From NCBI RefSeq assembly GCF_028583425.1, contig NC_072796.1, positions 143,787,464-143,851,463 on the forward strand: a stretch of DNA of 64,000 bases, read 5' to 3'. A program made the position numbers and the translations under genes. Below, in pieces: positions 54,530 through 64,000 of this stretch. Every line of letters starts with the position of its first letter. The stretch's first letter is position 1. This DNA is from Eublepharis macularius (taxonomy: Eukaryota; Chordata; Lepidosauria; Squamata; Eublepharidae). A model generated the notes under the pieces. That model made no database searches and was not told where the DNA came from. It saw only the letters and a program-made list of their open reading frames with translations.

Positions 54530-55130
54530 AAATCATTTAATTATCAAAGTAAATGGGAAACAAATATTACACAAGACCAGTGGCAAGAAGTCTGGTCCTC
54601 TGGTTTATTTAAACCTCAAGCAATAAATACAAAGTTTCGGACATTTAAAATCATGACACGCTGGTATTTAACACCCAAAAAACTAGCGGCAATCTTTTCA
54701 ACCACATCACCTCTTTGTTGAAAAAAATGCGGCAATATCGGTTCATGTGCTCACTGTTGGTGGCAATGCCCCATACTTAATAAAAGAGGTCTTAGATCAA
54801 ACTGAACAAACCACGAGTTATAAAATTCCATTAAAACCCCAAATAATCTTCTTAAATTTATGGCAAGACACAAGAATTTCAGCACTAAGATGTGATTTAA
54901 TAAATAGTTTATTAGTGGTAGCAAAGACGTTAATAGCACTACATTGGAACAATCAATCACCTCCTACACTCCATCGATGGCTTTTAAAAGTTTGGGACCA
55001 ATTTACTATTGAAAAAATAACAGAAAACTTACAACAAAAAAACCCATCTTCAAGTGGATCGCATTTCTTTGATGGTGGCCCTTCTTTGATCATATTTACA
55101 GAAAAGATCTACAACCCCCAAACTTGTTAT
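54530..55130 (+). mobile_element. L1 LINE, ORF2 C-terminal fragment (degenerate)
   Basis: The frame 54,476-54,721 reads WETNITQDQWQEVW, then TRWYLTPKKLA and TTSPLC. After a frameshift it continues with CGNIGSCAHCWWQCP, the C-terminal zinc-finger-like region of L1 ORF2. AT-rich 3' sequence follows. The element is interrupted at 55,131 by an inverted-repeat transposon, and its AT-rich 3' end appears to resume at 56,660. Confidence 0.75.
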
Positions 55131-56659
55131 AGCCGTTTCCACACGGTCTAGATATAGCGAGAAACTCCCGCATACTTTCGCTCCAAAACTCGTCAAAACC
55201 CGACCATGCCCGACATCACCTGTCTTGTTCCGCCTCCATTTATTCCGCGTCAGTCCGGATTTTCAGCAGTCCGTGTGTTCCTCTGATGACGATTCCTAAC
55301 GTTTGGGAACACTCCGTCATTGTGGAAGCCCGCCCCTGTTGTCGCCGCAGCTAGGCAGCCCAACCTTTTTTTGTTTTTAAAAGAAAAGGCACGTTTTGCG
55401 CAGTTTCGTAATATCAATGGATGAAGGGCACGATATTATGAGGGGTGAGGGGCTCTCTTTGCCTGTGCATGGCTGCGAGGAGCAGCAGGTACTTGGCGGT
55501 GTGCAGGGCTGGAGCGAGCTGCGGGTTATTGCTGGGCAGGAAGACAAGCCGGCGACGGCTCCTCTGGGAGGAAAGGAGGCAGCGGCAACACAGGCGCCTT
55601 TGGCCACGGGGGCAAGAGAGGCGGGAGAAGGAGCCAAGGTGGACGTTGGGGAGAGCGCTTGGAGCTCCCCGAGGGAAGGAAGGAACATTCCACCATCGTG
55701 GAAGCCCGCCCCCCTTTTCTTTTTTGTCTCCGCCGCCAGGCAGCCCAACCAATTTTTTTTTTTAAGAAACATTTTGCGCAGTTTCGTAATTTCAATGGAT
55801 GAAGGGCACGATATTATGAGTTGGACCCATGTTTCAGGAACCCTGGCGGGCATCGCAAAAAAAAAAATTGGTGCATGAAAAAAGTGATCTTTTTTTTTAA
55901 GGTGCAAAGGAAAAAGTGATTTTTTTAAAAATGGAGAGGCAGAACCCAACGTGCTGTGGGGGGCTGTTTTGATCAGCAGCAGCCTGCAACACCCCTCGCC
56001 CCGCCAACTACTTGCTTTGCCCTTGGCGCCCCTGCAGCTCCTCGCAGACCTCCACCCTGCTTGGCTAGGAGCGCTGGGGCAAGAGGCTCTCTTCCCCTGT
56101 GCGTGGCTGCGAGAAGTGGCCGGTGCTTTGGGGCGTGCAGGGCTGGAGTGAGCCACCGGTTGCTGCTGACAAGAGAGGCGGGAGAAGGAGCCGAGGTGGG
56201 ACGTTGGGGAGAGCGCCTGAAGCTCCCCGAGGCAGCACAAGAAAACTGTAAAGAAAACATGGAATGGGTTTTAAGAGCCTTGCTGCTCTGGTGCTTGGAA
56301 TGGCAGCCCCTAATGTGGAGTTTGCCCATAAACCAGTGCAACCAATAGCCCCCCCCCCAGAGATTTTCACGGGCAAACTAGCAGTCCTATCACAAGCCGT
56401 CCTTGGAGGAGCGTCAGATTTATCTATTGAAATCCCGAACTAACGCAAAACTCAGCTCCCAAACAAAAAAAAAAGGCGGAGACAGGGGGCGGCCAAGCCG
56501 CCCACTGCCCTGAAGTTTCTAATGCCCGTGTGGGCTGTTGGGAGCGGAACAATGCGGCACGATGCGGAAGAAGCCGCAATGAGGAGGGTGATCATGGGGT
56601 TGTGGGAAGGTGATTAATTGCGCCTGATTCGCGGGATTTTTGACCGTCTGGAAACGGCC
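55131..56659. mobile_element. 1.53-kb non-autonomous DNA transposon (Harbinger-like) inside L1
   Basis: The ends are inverted repeats, AGCCGTTTCCACACGGTC on the left and the complement of GACCGTCTGGAAACGGCC on the right. The interior encodes no recognisable transposase. It carries two imperfect copies of a roughly 450-bp unit (about 55,385-55,750 and 55,765-56,240), each with TTTTGCGCAGTTTCGTAAT and GGATGAAGGGCACGATATTATGAG. The termini match smaller elements at 41,081 and 59,029. No clear target duplication is visible, with TAT on the left and AAA on the right. Confidence 0.65.
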
Positions 56660-56830
56660 AAAGTATACTTAACCTTTAGATATCAATAAGATATTTGACC
56701 ATATATAATGTATATAGTTATTAGAGTTGTTATTAAGTTATGCATTGTACCTTATAAGTAATGTTATCTTATATTTGTAAATTTATTGTATATTTATGTT
56801 CTAAAAAAAGATAGAAGCTTTTTAAAAAAT
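56660..56830 (+). mobile_element. Probable 3' end of the split L1
   Basis: Strongly AT-rich sequence ending in runs of A (CTAAAAAAAG, TTTTTAAAAAATG), unlike its GC-rich surroundings. It directly follows the right inverted repeat of the element at 55,131-56,659 and is the natural continuation of the L1 on its left. Confidence 0.5.
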
Positions 56831-56844
56831 GCAGCTGTCACTAG

Positions 56845-57070
56845 GGCTGCCAGCCTCCAGGTGGGGTCTGGAGATCTCCTGGAATTCCAACTGCTCTCCA
56901 GACCACAGAGAACAGTTTCCCTGGAGAACATGGCTGCTTTGGAGGGTGGGCTCGATCACGTTACATTCCTGCTGAAGTCCCTCCTCTCCCCTCTTCGCTC
57001 CAACCCCTGCCCTACCCTGGCTGCACCCCCAAATCTCAGGAATTTCCGAAACCAGAGTTTGCAACCCTAG
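56845..57070 (+). mobile_element. TA-flanked MITE
   Basis: CTAGGGCTGCCAGCCTCCAG start and TTGCAACCCTAG end, with GGAGATCTCCTGGAATTCC and CTGGAGAACATGGCTGCTT inside. TA on both sides. Confidence 0.75.
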
Positions 57071-57664
57071 CTTGTGCCTCTGTAATGGGTCTGAATGTAT
57101 GTGGTGGGCACCTATTGGCTAGTGCCTGTAACTTCAAGGGACTGTGACCCTCCTTGATAAAACGGAAGCCCCGAGGTGCCTTGAAGACTAACAAATGTGT
57201 TACTGCATACACTTGCAAAAGTCAGAGCTTACTTCAGCAGATGCACTAAAGTGTAAATCCATCAGCCCTGATGCAGGGGGCGGGGGTGGGGATGCGACAG
57301 AGCGAGGCCTGAGGAAAGCAATGTCCGGTCTACACAGCAAGAAGGCTGCAAGCTGTTGATGATGGAGTAGGCGGGTTTTAGTTGCAAGCTATGTAGGGAA
57401 CAGCCAGGGGGGTTCTTTTAGTATCTCTTTAGGGCATGTCTTCAAGCAGGCTGTTTCTGGGAACCTTTCTGACTTTGCCAGGTTTTTTCCTTTATTTTTT
57501 CTTTATTTTTGGTATTGTAATTCCAAGAAGTTCTGTTGTGAATCCTTGTTAGGAAAGGAACTGAAAAAAAGGGCCAGTCAGGTGTGTGGCTTCATTTGGA
57601 ATGCTGTGTACAGTTCTGGTTGCTGTATCTTAAAAAGGATATTCCAGACCTGAATTAATTAGCC

Positions 57665-57895
57665 TTAATAATTATAATAACTGCACCTATATACCAATCT
57701 TCTAGACAGATTAGTGCCCCATTCAGAGTGATGAACAAGGTCAGTGTTATCATTATCCCCACAATTCACCTGGGCGGAGAGGAGTGGCTGACCCAAGGCC
57801 ACCTGCTGAGCTCTTGGAGTAGTGAGAGTCAAACCAACAGAGTGCTAATTCACAGCCCAACCACTTAACCACTATACTACAGCAGTCTTTAGGTA
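57665..57895 (-). mobile_element. tRNA-derived SINE, second subfamily
   Basis: AATAATTATAATAACTGCAC, TCTTCTAGACAGATTAGTGC, GCTGACCCAAGGCCACCTG and GAGAGTCAAACCAACAGAG. Confidence 0.75.
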
Positions 57896-58204
57896 CTAAT
57901 TATTTTATTTTGAAGACAATAATGTGTTCAAGTTAGATTCATTTCAGTTCCTGTCACCTTCTCTGTAACGTGTCCCCTAAAGGTCTTTCCACTTGTGGCT
58001 TCCAAAGGAGACCTGACACTTGATGAGCGTATCTCATACAATGGGCTTCCCCTTTTGCACAGCACTCTGCCTATCAACTTAAAACCTGGTTTGCCTTCAT
58101 TTTAGAGAATTGTAATAGTTATTTAAAGGTGTTAAGTTTTTAAAATACGGTGCTCACTAGAACCAGAGTCCTGTACCAAGGATAATATAGTCCTCTGATG
58201 GTTG

Positions 58205-58385
58205 TTTTGGGTATGTAGCTGTGTTGGGCTGTAGAGCAAAATTTGAGTCGAGTAGCACCTTAACCACCAACAAGATTTCCAGGTATACGATTTTAGAGTC
58301 CAAGCTTTGCATCTGATAAAGAGAGCTTGACTCTCCAAAGCTTATACCCTAAAAATCTTGTTAGTCTTTAAGGTGCTATTCACAC
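58205..58385. repeat. Variant fold-back interspersed repeat
   Basis: GTAGCTGTGTTGGGCTGTAG, GTCGAGTAGCACCTTAACC and ACCAACAAGATTTCCAGG pair inversely with AAAATCTTGTTAGTCTTTAA further on. A diverged subfamily of the 19,585 repeat. Confidence 0.6.
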
Positions 58386-58943
58386 AGTACTCTGACTTCC
58401 TTGTGTGTCCCTTCTCAAGGCGCTTTGTCTCTGGGGTTCTGCCCTGCTCTTCCTCTGTTGGTGCACACCCAGGAAACCCATGCCTTTTCTTGGAGAGCTT
58501 GAACTCCAGTTACCAGTGGCTCACAGCTATGAGCTGTGGCTGCACCTCTAAACCTCAGAGAATAGCGGACTGCAGACTCTGCTGGCTGACTCACCTCAAT
58601 CAACTCCCACTCCGACCAGATCCAACTTAGTCCTCCCACTCGGGCCAGAAGCAAGTTTTCGGCAAACAGACAATCCCCCAAGAGTCCAGGAACCAAACAA
58701 CTTCCAAGAAAAGGGAACCCACTCTTTGCTTCTTGCACCAGTTTCACACTGGAACCAGAAAAGATCCCCTTCTTGTATGCCCAGGGTAATGCCAATCGCC
58801 ACCTTGAGGTCAGGTAGCAATTTCCCCCAGGCCATTTTGGCCGGGGATCCTGACGGTGTTTTGCCATCTTCTGGGCATGGAGCAGGGGGCACTGGTGGTG
58901 CTGGAGGAGACCATGGATGGCCAAAAAGACAAATAAGTGGGGA

Positions 58944-59325
58944 CTAGATCAAATCTCATCAGATCACAGAAGCTAAGCAGGGTTGGCCTTGGCTGGTGAT
59001 TGGATGGGAGACCTCCAACGAAGACCAGGGCCGATTCCAGACGGCCCTCCCCATCCCGAAACGTCGTACGTCGTCGCACGGAAAACACGAAATATCACGT
59101 TTTTTCGGGCGAGTTTTGCGCGACGTCGCACGAGAAAACGCAATATTTCACGTTTTCTGCGCGACGTGCGACGTTTCAGGATGGGGAGGGCCGTCTGGAA
59201 TCAGCCCAGGGTTGCAGAGGCAGGCAATGGCAAATCACCTCTGAAGGTCTCTTGCTATGAAAACCCCACCAGGGGTCGCCATCAGTCAGCTATGAATTGG
59301 GGGCACTCTCCACCACCACCAGGTC
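58944..59325 (+). mobile_element. 5S rRNA-derived SINE (interrupted)
   Basis: ATCAAATCTCATCAGATCAC, AGAAGCTAAGCAGGGTTGG and GATTGGATGGGAGACC reproduce the internal promoter half of 5S rRNA. After the 178-bp insertion at 59,029 the SINE resumes as GGTTGCAGAGGCAGGCAATGG and ends with GGGGTCGCCATCAGTCAGC, the Bov-B/Sauria-type tail. Confidence 0.8.
59029..59206. mobile_element. 178-bp Harbinger-like fold-back MITE inside a 5S-SINE, CAG duplication
   Basis: Nearly the whole element is one palindrome, GGCCGATTCCAGACGG... to ...CCGTCTGGAATCAGCC. CAG flanks both sides (59026-59028 and 59207-59209). Removing the element and one CAG restores the usual 5S-SINE sequence GACCAGGGTTGCAGAGGC, which fixes the boundaries to the base. 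Confidence 0.8.
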
Positions 59326-59329
59326 AAAT

Positions 59330-59614
59330 CAAACCTGAATTCTTCCTAGAAGCTAAAATGACAAAACCAAGGCTATCATATTTTGGTCACCTCATGAGAA
59401 GACAAGGCTCTCTGGAAAAGTCAATAATGCTAGGAAAAGTGGAAGGCGGTAGGAAAAGAGGCAGACCTAAAACTGGACTCAATCAAAGAAGCCACATCCT
59501 CCAGTTTGCAGGATCTGAGCAAGTCTGTAAATGATAGGATGTTATGGAGGTCTTTCATTCATACAGTTGCTGTAAGTCAGAATTGACTTGATGGCACATA
59601 ACACACACACACAC
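59330..59614 (+). mobile_element. RTE/Bov-B-like LINE 3' end
   Basis: The plus frame encodes LSYFGHLMRRQGSLEKSIML then GKVEGGRKRGRPK, matching the C-terminus of RTE/Bov-B polymerases. The DNA ends AAGTCAGAATTGACTTGATG and GCAC followed by a CA run, the shared tail used by Sauria and 5S SINEs. Truncated at the 5' side. Confidence 0.75.
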
Positions 59615-62600
59615 TATCAATGGATCTTTCCCTTTAAACTGACACTAAGCTATAAGGGAACAAGGCTAACAGCAATCAGAGTGCAGCCCCCAGCCCACTG
59701 ACAGCCCCAAGGGTCAAGTAAAGACAAGAGAGTCGAGAGAGAGTGAACGGGGTGGGTCCCTGGAACTCAGTGCCACAAGGAGGGGCATCAAAAACACGGA
59801 AGCCTGGAAGATGATCTGTTCAGTCGTACCTGGAGTAAACTCTCTTTGCTCATTTGAAGTCAGAATGCAGCCTTTTCTTTGAGTGGAACATCAGGAAAGC
59901 ACTTCATTTTCACGATAACTAACCATTTAGTTGCTGGCTGCATCCTGAGGGGAGGGCAGAAAGCGCTTGGGGCGCCGACCAGGCATTCTGCTCTTGGGGC
60001 TTGGCGTTACGGGGGTGCGTCACGGAGTTCTCCCAGTGACACTGTGGTGGCCAACGGCCAGTGAATGGACGTGCTCCGATGGCACTCCCACGCAGGGGAT
60101 GAGTGAGTGTCAGTTGGATGACGGGGAGGGGGGAGGCCTGCAAGCAAGGCAGCGGGGGCTCCACTGCCGTGGTTCTCGCCAGCAAGGCCACTTTGCTGTT
60201 CATCAGAGGCACTGGCCATCACTGCCCTCGGCTGCAACCCGAGCGTGGCTTTCCCAGGAGTAATTTCCCATTCTTTGTACCGGAGTATGTCCAGGGTAAT
60301 CAGGCCAATCGCCACTGTGGGAGAAGAGGGGATTTTCCTCCAGGCCAGACGCTGCTGCCACCAGGAGCCCCCATCGGGGCTGCGTTGTCAGGGGGTCGTT
60401 CCTCCCAACCTTCTGGTCAGCAACGCAGGCCCAATGGAGGCTGTGGGGAGGCAGCGTGACCACGACTGGCTTGGAGGGTGGTGATTGGCTGTGTGCGTCC
60501 GCCTGTCACAGGGGTGTCATAGGGTGCTGCTCCCGGATTTGGTGGGTGTCACCGCTGGGTTGCTTGGACGCCTGCACGCTCCCTATGCAACCTGGGCTTG
60601 CAGAGAGGCGCACGTCGTGTCCCCCTGACGTAGAATGCCCACAGGGAAGCAACCGCTGTGGCGCCGCTGTTGCGCCAGTGCCCAGCTGCTGGCACTGCAG
60701 CAGCCCGGAGGAGTGGGCTGCCCACTAGAGAGTATAAGAAATAAATGACAGCCAGACACGCTCGGGACTCCTGTTTGCTAGAAAGGGGAATGGAATGGGT
60801 AGAAATGGAAGAAATGCCTTTTACAGAAAGAACAAATAGTGAAAGAAATTTACTTGGGAGTGTGGTAGATGGGGATCAGACCCCCACGCTTTGCTCCTGA
60901 CTCACCTCTGCTGCCTTCAGCAGGGGACACACCCAGGAGAGCAGCGGAGAGTGTCCTTTGCTGCCTGGGCCTGCTCTTGCCGGGGGGGTGGAAGGCCCCT
61001 CTGGTTGCGCACCCCCCTGCGAGCCCCTCATGCCTTCCTCTGCAGCCGGGCACGTGAGGCTGGCTTTGGCCCCCGGAGGGCTGCTGGATTCCTAAACCCC
61101 ACCTATCAGCTGGGGGTGGTGGTGGTGGTTAGAGGTCTGCTAATGAGGGTGTGAGGTGTGGGTTCTGTCTTGGGCTTTTCTGTCAGTTTTGCCACATTTG
61201 GGGTGTTGCTAGCCCAAGCTTATATGTTCATTGGTTTGTTTTTATTTATAGTTCACCTTTCTCACTGAGAACCAAGGTGGATTACGCAGTGCAAGTCAAC
61301 TGGAACAATGGCGAGGACACTCAGTGAACAAATAAAATAGGGTATGGGGTTGCAGAAATGTGAAAACAGGCATAAATCCAAACAAAGAGAGGAAACATTG
61401 CTGAAACAAAGAATAAGTAATTAAATACCTTTAACAAGGTAGAAACTACCCAATAGGAGCATCCTGACACCAACAGACAGTACCCAGTAGGACAGTCTAG
61501 AGTCCCTGTCCCTTTACCAAGGCATCTCTCTGAGCCATTTCTTACATCACAGCCCTACTGCCTGAGTAGAAAGCCCTCCTGAATCATTCAGTTTAGCAGA
61601 GTTTGCTGAAAGCCAGGAGGGCGGGCGCTTTCCTGACCTGCTCAGGCAGGCCATTCTGTAAGGTGGGGGCCACCACAGAGAAGGCATGTGCGTGAGCAGC
61701 TGTTGATTTTGCCCAGCTGCAGAAAGGGGAGATAGGCGTTGTAGTCACCAACTCCTTTAGTGAACCCCTGGCTCCCCTAGGCGACTGAGGCGCCTCTCCC
61801 CAGTGAAGTACTTGCTGGGGCATGTTCCTGCTCAAGGTTCACCTGTCTGCCGCCCCTGTCTGCACCACGGAGCATGCTCCACTGGTGGTGGTGGAGAGCG
61901 GCAGTCCCTCTAAGCATTCTGCAACTGGGTTGCAGTGGGCTGATGTCAGTGGGTCACCCCGGCCATGCCATGGGCTGCTTGGCTGCCAGTGTCACAGGCA
62001 CAGGACATCTCTGACCTGCCCCTCCGTAACCGGGGGGTTGGATTTGCTAGGGACCCTGGGGCAGTTGCTACTCTCTCCACACCATGGGGTGGATCTCTTT
62101 AAAAATATGGCCCTCCAGCTGAATGAGCAGAGGACAGCAACAAGTCATGCCGTGGCCCGTCAGCAATGTGCTGGTGTCAGAGGCCTGGGATTCTGCTGTG
62201 AGTCGGTTGCAGAAGAGAGAGAGAGAGAGATTGCATTTGGTGAAGCAGGCTCCAGCACTCAAAAAACCACACTGAAAAAACCTCATTCACCTTTGAGGAG
62301 CCCTGAGGCTCTGCTGGAGCCCTTGAGGGGAGCCTTGGGGTGGAGTCTTCGCTTGGCCTGCGTGTCGGCCTCCTGCCATTCAGACCATTGGCCTATCAAG
62401 GTTGGTTGTGGGTTCTCTGACTGCCCCTAGCTCTCCAGGGTCTCCAGCCAAGGCCTTTCCCATTACCAAGTACCGGAGATGTGGGGGGATGAACCAGGGT
62501 GCTTCTGCATGCACGACGGATGCTCCACCCCTGAGCTGCAGCCCCCTCCAAGCTGCCTGGCCCTGGGGCCAGACTCTGCTCTCCAGTGGGTTCCCGAGAA

Positions 62601-62699
62601 AGGCTCCCTCCCTGCCTCGTGCTCTGGAGCAGAGTAGGCGAGGGGTCCCTTTGTGGCCCCCTCCCTGGCTGCAAACCTAGTGCCACCCCGAGCAAGCAG
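59615..62699. other. Intergenic, no gene recognised
   Basis: LINE-tail-like text at about 61,225-61,330 (TATTTATAGTTCACCTTTCT) and L2-like antisense text at 61,590-61,830. A GA run lies at 62,213-62,230. Nothing coding is supported. Confidence 0.45.
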
Positions 62700-62957
62700 C
62701 TGTTTACGGCACTGCTGTTTGTGACTTGATTTTTCTTCTGTGGGTTTTGGCTTGAATTCCAGGCAGCCAAGGAGTTTTGAGGTTGGGACTTGGGTTGGGT
62801 TCCCTTCCACTCTTTTCCGTTTTGTGGAAAGCCACAAGAGGGACCCCCTTGAATTAGTCCCCTCCCAAGTAATGGAGCAACTGTGCCAGGAGCCGGGGAC
62901 CCCCCTCCTCTGTGGGGCGCTGAGCACAAGACACTTTGGCCAGGCAATTGCAGGTGG

Positions 62958-62963
62958 TTTATT
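62958..62963 (-). terminator. Polyadenylation signal of the SPATC1 duplicate
   Basis: AATAAA on the minus strand in the same position relative to the exon as in SPATC1 (GGTTTATTGCCCTTGCAG against TGTTTATTGTCCTTGCAG on the plus strand). Confidence 0.6.
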
Positions 62964-63002
62964 GCCCTTGCAGTGGGACGTGCGCTGGGTGTTCGGGGGT
63001 CA

Positions 63003-63328
63003 CTAGATGAACAGAGGCTTCCCATCGTCCTGTGACAACAGATGGAGGCAGTCGCGTAGCATCATGCAGGTGGCACACTTAGCCAAAGGAACGACATTCT
63101 GGACAGCACTGCGCAGGGACTCAGGGTCATTGGAGACGCCTCCCTCGATGCTGCTCTGTTTGGCTGCTCCTGGAGGACCCCGTAAGTGTTCACAATGTGT
63201 TCTGTGGAACTGGGGTGGATGTTTGGGTCACAGCCCAAGGGCTTCAGCCAGGACATGAGGTGGTGGTACCACTCCGACAGGCTTGTGTGCCAATCTTCAG
63301 TCCGTCCAGGCTGGGTATCACTTCCATT
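63003..63328 (-). pseudogene. Decayed copy of SPATC1 last exon (tandem duplicate)
   Basis: The exon follows the same CTCTTCTCCCCACAG acceptor and starts NGS, as in SPATC1 exon 5. It keeps WLKPLGCDPNIHP, EHIVNTYGVLQE and, in another frame, CLHLLSQDDGKPLFI. A one-base loss relative to SPATC1, near 63,140-63,165, shifts the frame about halfway through. The final Trp codon of SPATC1 is replaced by TAG at 63005-63003. The 3' flank and AATAAA also match SPATC1. It lies upstream of SPATC1 in the same orientation, so it is the 3' end of a tandem copy. Whether further exons exist past 64,000 cannot be seen. A sequencing error could explain the frameshift but not the other divergence. Confidence 0.85.
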
Positions 63329-63524
63329 CTGTGGGGAGAAGAGCAGCATTAGACCCTCCAGGGACACAGGCATTTTCTCCCCTCCTTATTGGAGATGGAA
63401 TTGCACAGGAATCTCGGGGTTTGTTCATATAGTCTGCAGAATTAGGAGCTAAAGCATCTCCAAGACTAACCAGATCAGGATGCGAGTGGCGCTTGCAAGG
63501 GTGAACGCCGCCCACGGGGCTAGT

Positions 63525-63665
63525 TTCATGTGGGTGCTGTGTTGGTCTGAAGTAGGACAGCGGGATTTGAGTCCAGTGGCACCTTAGAGACCGACAAGGT
63601 CCGGAGAAGGGAGCTGGACTTTATACCCTGAAAATCTTGTTGGTCTTTAAGGTGCCCCGGGACTC
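63525..63665. repeat. Variant fold-back interspersed repeat
   Basis: GTGCTGTGTTGGTCTGAAGT, GAGTCCAGTGGCACCTTAGA and CCTGAAAATCTTGTTGGTCT then TTAAGGTGCC. Same subfamily as the 58,205 copy. Confidence 0.6.
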
Positions 63666-64000
63666 CTCAAAGACGTGCCCTCAAGTGCTGATCCTCTTGG
63701 TCTTACCCTGCTGCTGGTAAAATAACCCATGCCAGTTTGGGAGGGGGGCATTCCCCCCCCCAACCTCAGTATTCCCAGGGTCATTCCTAGCATCAGAGGC
63801 AGCAAGTGGCATTGGTGAGCCTCTGAGCCCTGCCCCATCCGTTGATCCTCTGGGGGCCTCTGGCTGCTTCCAGGCACTGTGACGCAAGCCCAGGGGCAGC
63901 TGTGGGCAAAATCCCCCGTCAAAGCAAGTCTTTGCTTTATGGCAGATGTCCTGCTCTGAGTAAGGGGAGGGGAGTAAGCTGAAAGGGAGGGGTGCTGCGT
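63666..64000. other. Possible intron of the SPATC1 duplicate
   Basis: Anonymous sequence running to the window edge, upstream of the decayed last exon. No exon is visible. Confidence 0.4.

Larger units (their letters stand above)
57071..58940. other. Repeat-rich intergenic DNA
   Basis: Besides the SINE at 57,665 and the fold-back at 58,205, the segment 58,785-58,925 (CAATCGCCACCTTGAGGTCA, TTTTGCCATCTTCTGGGCAT) resembles a sauropsid LINE 3'UTR. A diverged second piece with AGGCCAATCGCCACTGTGGG is at 60,300. Confidence 0.45.
62700..63450 (-). repeat. Segmental duplication block matching SPATC1 3' end (36,410-37,320)
   Basis: Similarity to SPATC1 covers the downstream flank (TGATTTTTCTTC.., CCCTCCCAA.TAATGGA.C), the poly(A) signal, the last exon, its acceptor and intron sequence as far as TTGCACAGG.ATCT. 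It is broken only by a SINE present in SPATC1 intron 4 (37,030-37,215) and absent here. Confidence 0.75.

Noticed and set aside
55377..56240. 287-codon minus frame
   Set aside because: It spans the tandem repeats of an inverted-repeat element, contains its duplicated text twice, and has no protein motif.
58944..59028. 5S rRNA gene
   Set aside because: Only part of 5S is present, diverged, joined to a SINE body and tail. It is a 5S-derived SINE.

Overview
The window is a vertebrate nuclear sequence and looks like a squamate reptile (a lizard or gecko). Three things point there. It contains one spliced, amniote-type gene with mostly kilobase-scale introns. Its repeat mix is CR1, L2, L1, RTE/Bov-B-like tails, tRNA-derived SINEs of the Sauria type, 5S-rRNA-derived SINEs and many short inverted-repeat DNA elements. 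It also has a full-length Ty1/copia LTR retrotransposon, a class found in squamates, amphibians and fish but essentially not in mammals or birds. Nothing here is bacterial: no operons, no CRISPR array, no rRNA or tRNA gene.

One protein-coding gene can be assembled completely. Speriolin (SPATC1) lies on the minus strand in five exons between 53,906 and 36,684. All four splice junctions have GT/AG signals and compatible phases, the joined frame is 604 codons plus stop, and an AATAAA lies 46 nt past the stop. About 9 kb upstream on the same strand, at 63,003-63,328, is a decayed copy of its last exon with matching 3' flank and poly(A) signal. This is the visible end of a tandem duplicate whose other exons, if they exist, lie beyond 64,000.

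The left part (1-35 kb) holds L2 debris, a CpG-rich stretch (about 3.2-4.3 kb), the 4.7-kb copia element (8,204-12,901, 344-bp LTRs differing at 5 positions, perfect 5-bp target duplication), many SINEs and TA-flanked MITEs, a 5'-truncated CR1 (28.4-29.5 kb) and a large fold-back (31.6-32.05 kb). There are weak hints of unidentified genes at 31.1, 32.8 and 34.0 kb. The 34.0-kb site combines an RFX X-box, a YY1-type start-codon motif and a possible short first exon on the minus strand.

The middle (36.6-53.9 kb) is SPATC1. Its introns hold several near-perfect hairpin elements, Harbinger-like inverted-repeat elements, L2 fragments and a roughly 110-bp minisatellite. The right part (54-64 kb) holds an L1 split by a 1.5-kb inverted-repeat element, a 5S-derived SINE split by a 178-bp Harbinger-like element, an RTE 3' end, and the SPATC1 exon relic.

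I see no clear multi-gene system. The most informative items are the SPATC1 tandem relic, which also gives an empty site for an intronic SINE, the young copia element whose primer site matches the anticodon arm of initiator tRNA-Met, and the hairpin elements concentrated in SPATC1 introns. Alignments were made by eye, so repeat boundaries are approximate unless target duplications are given.
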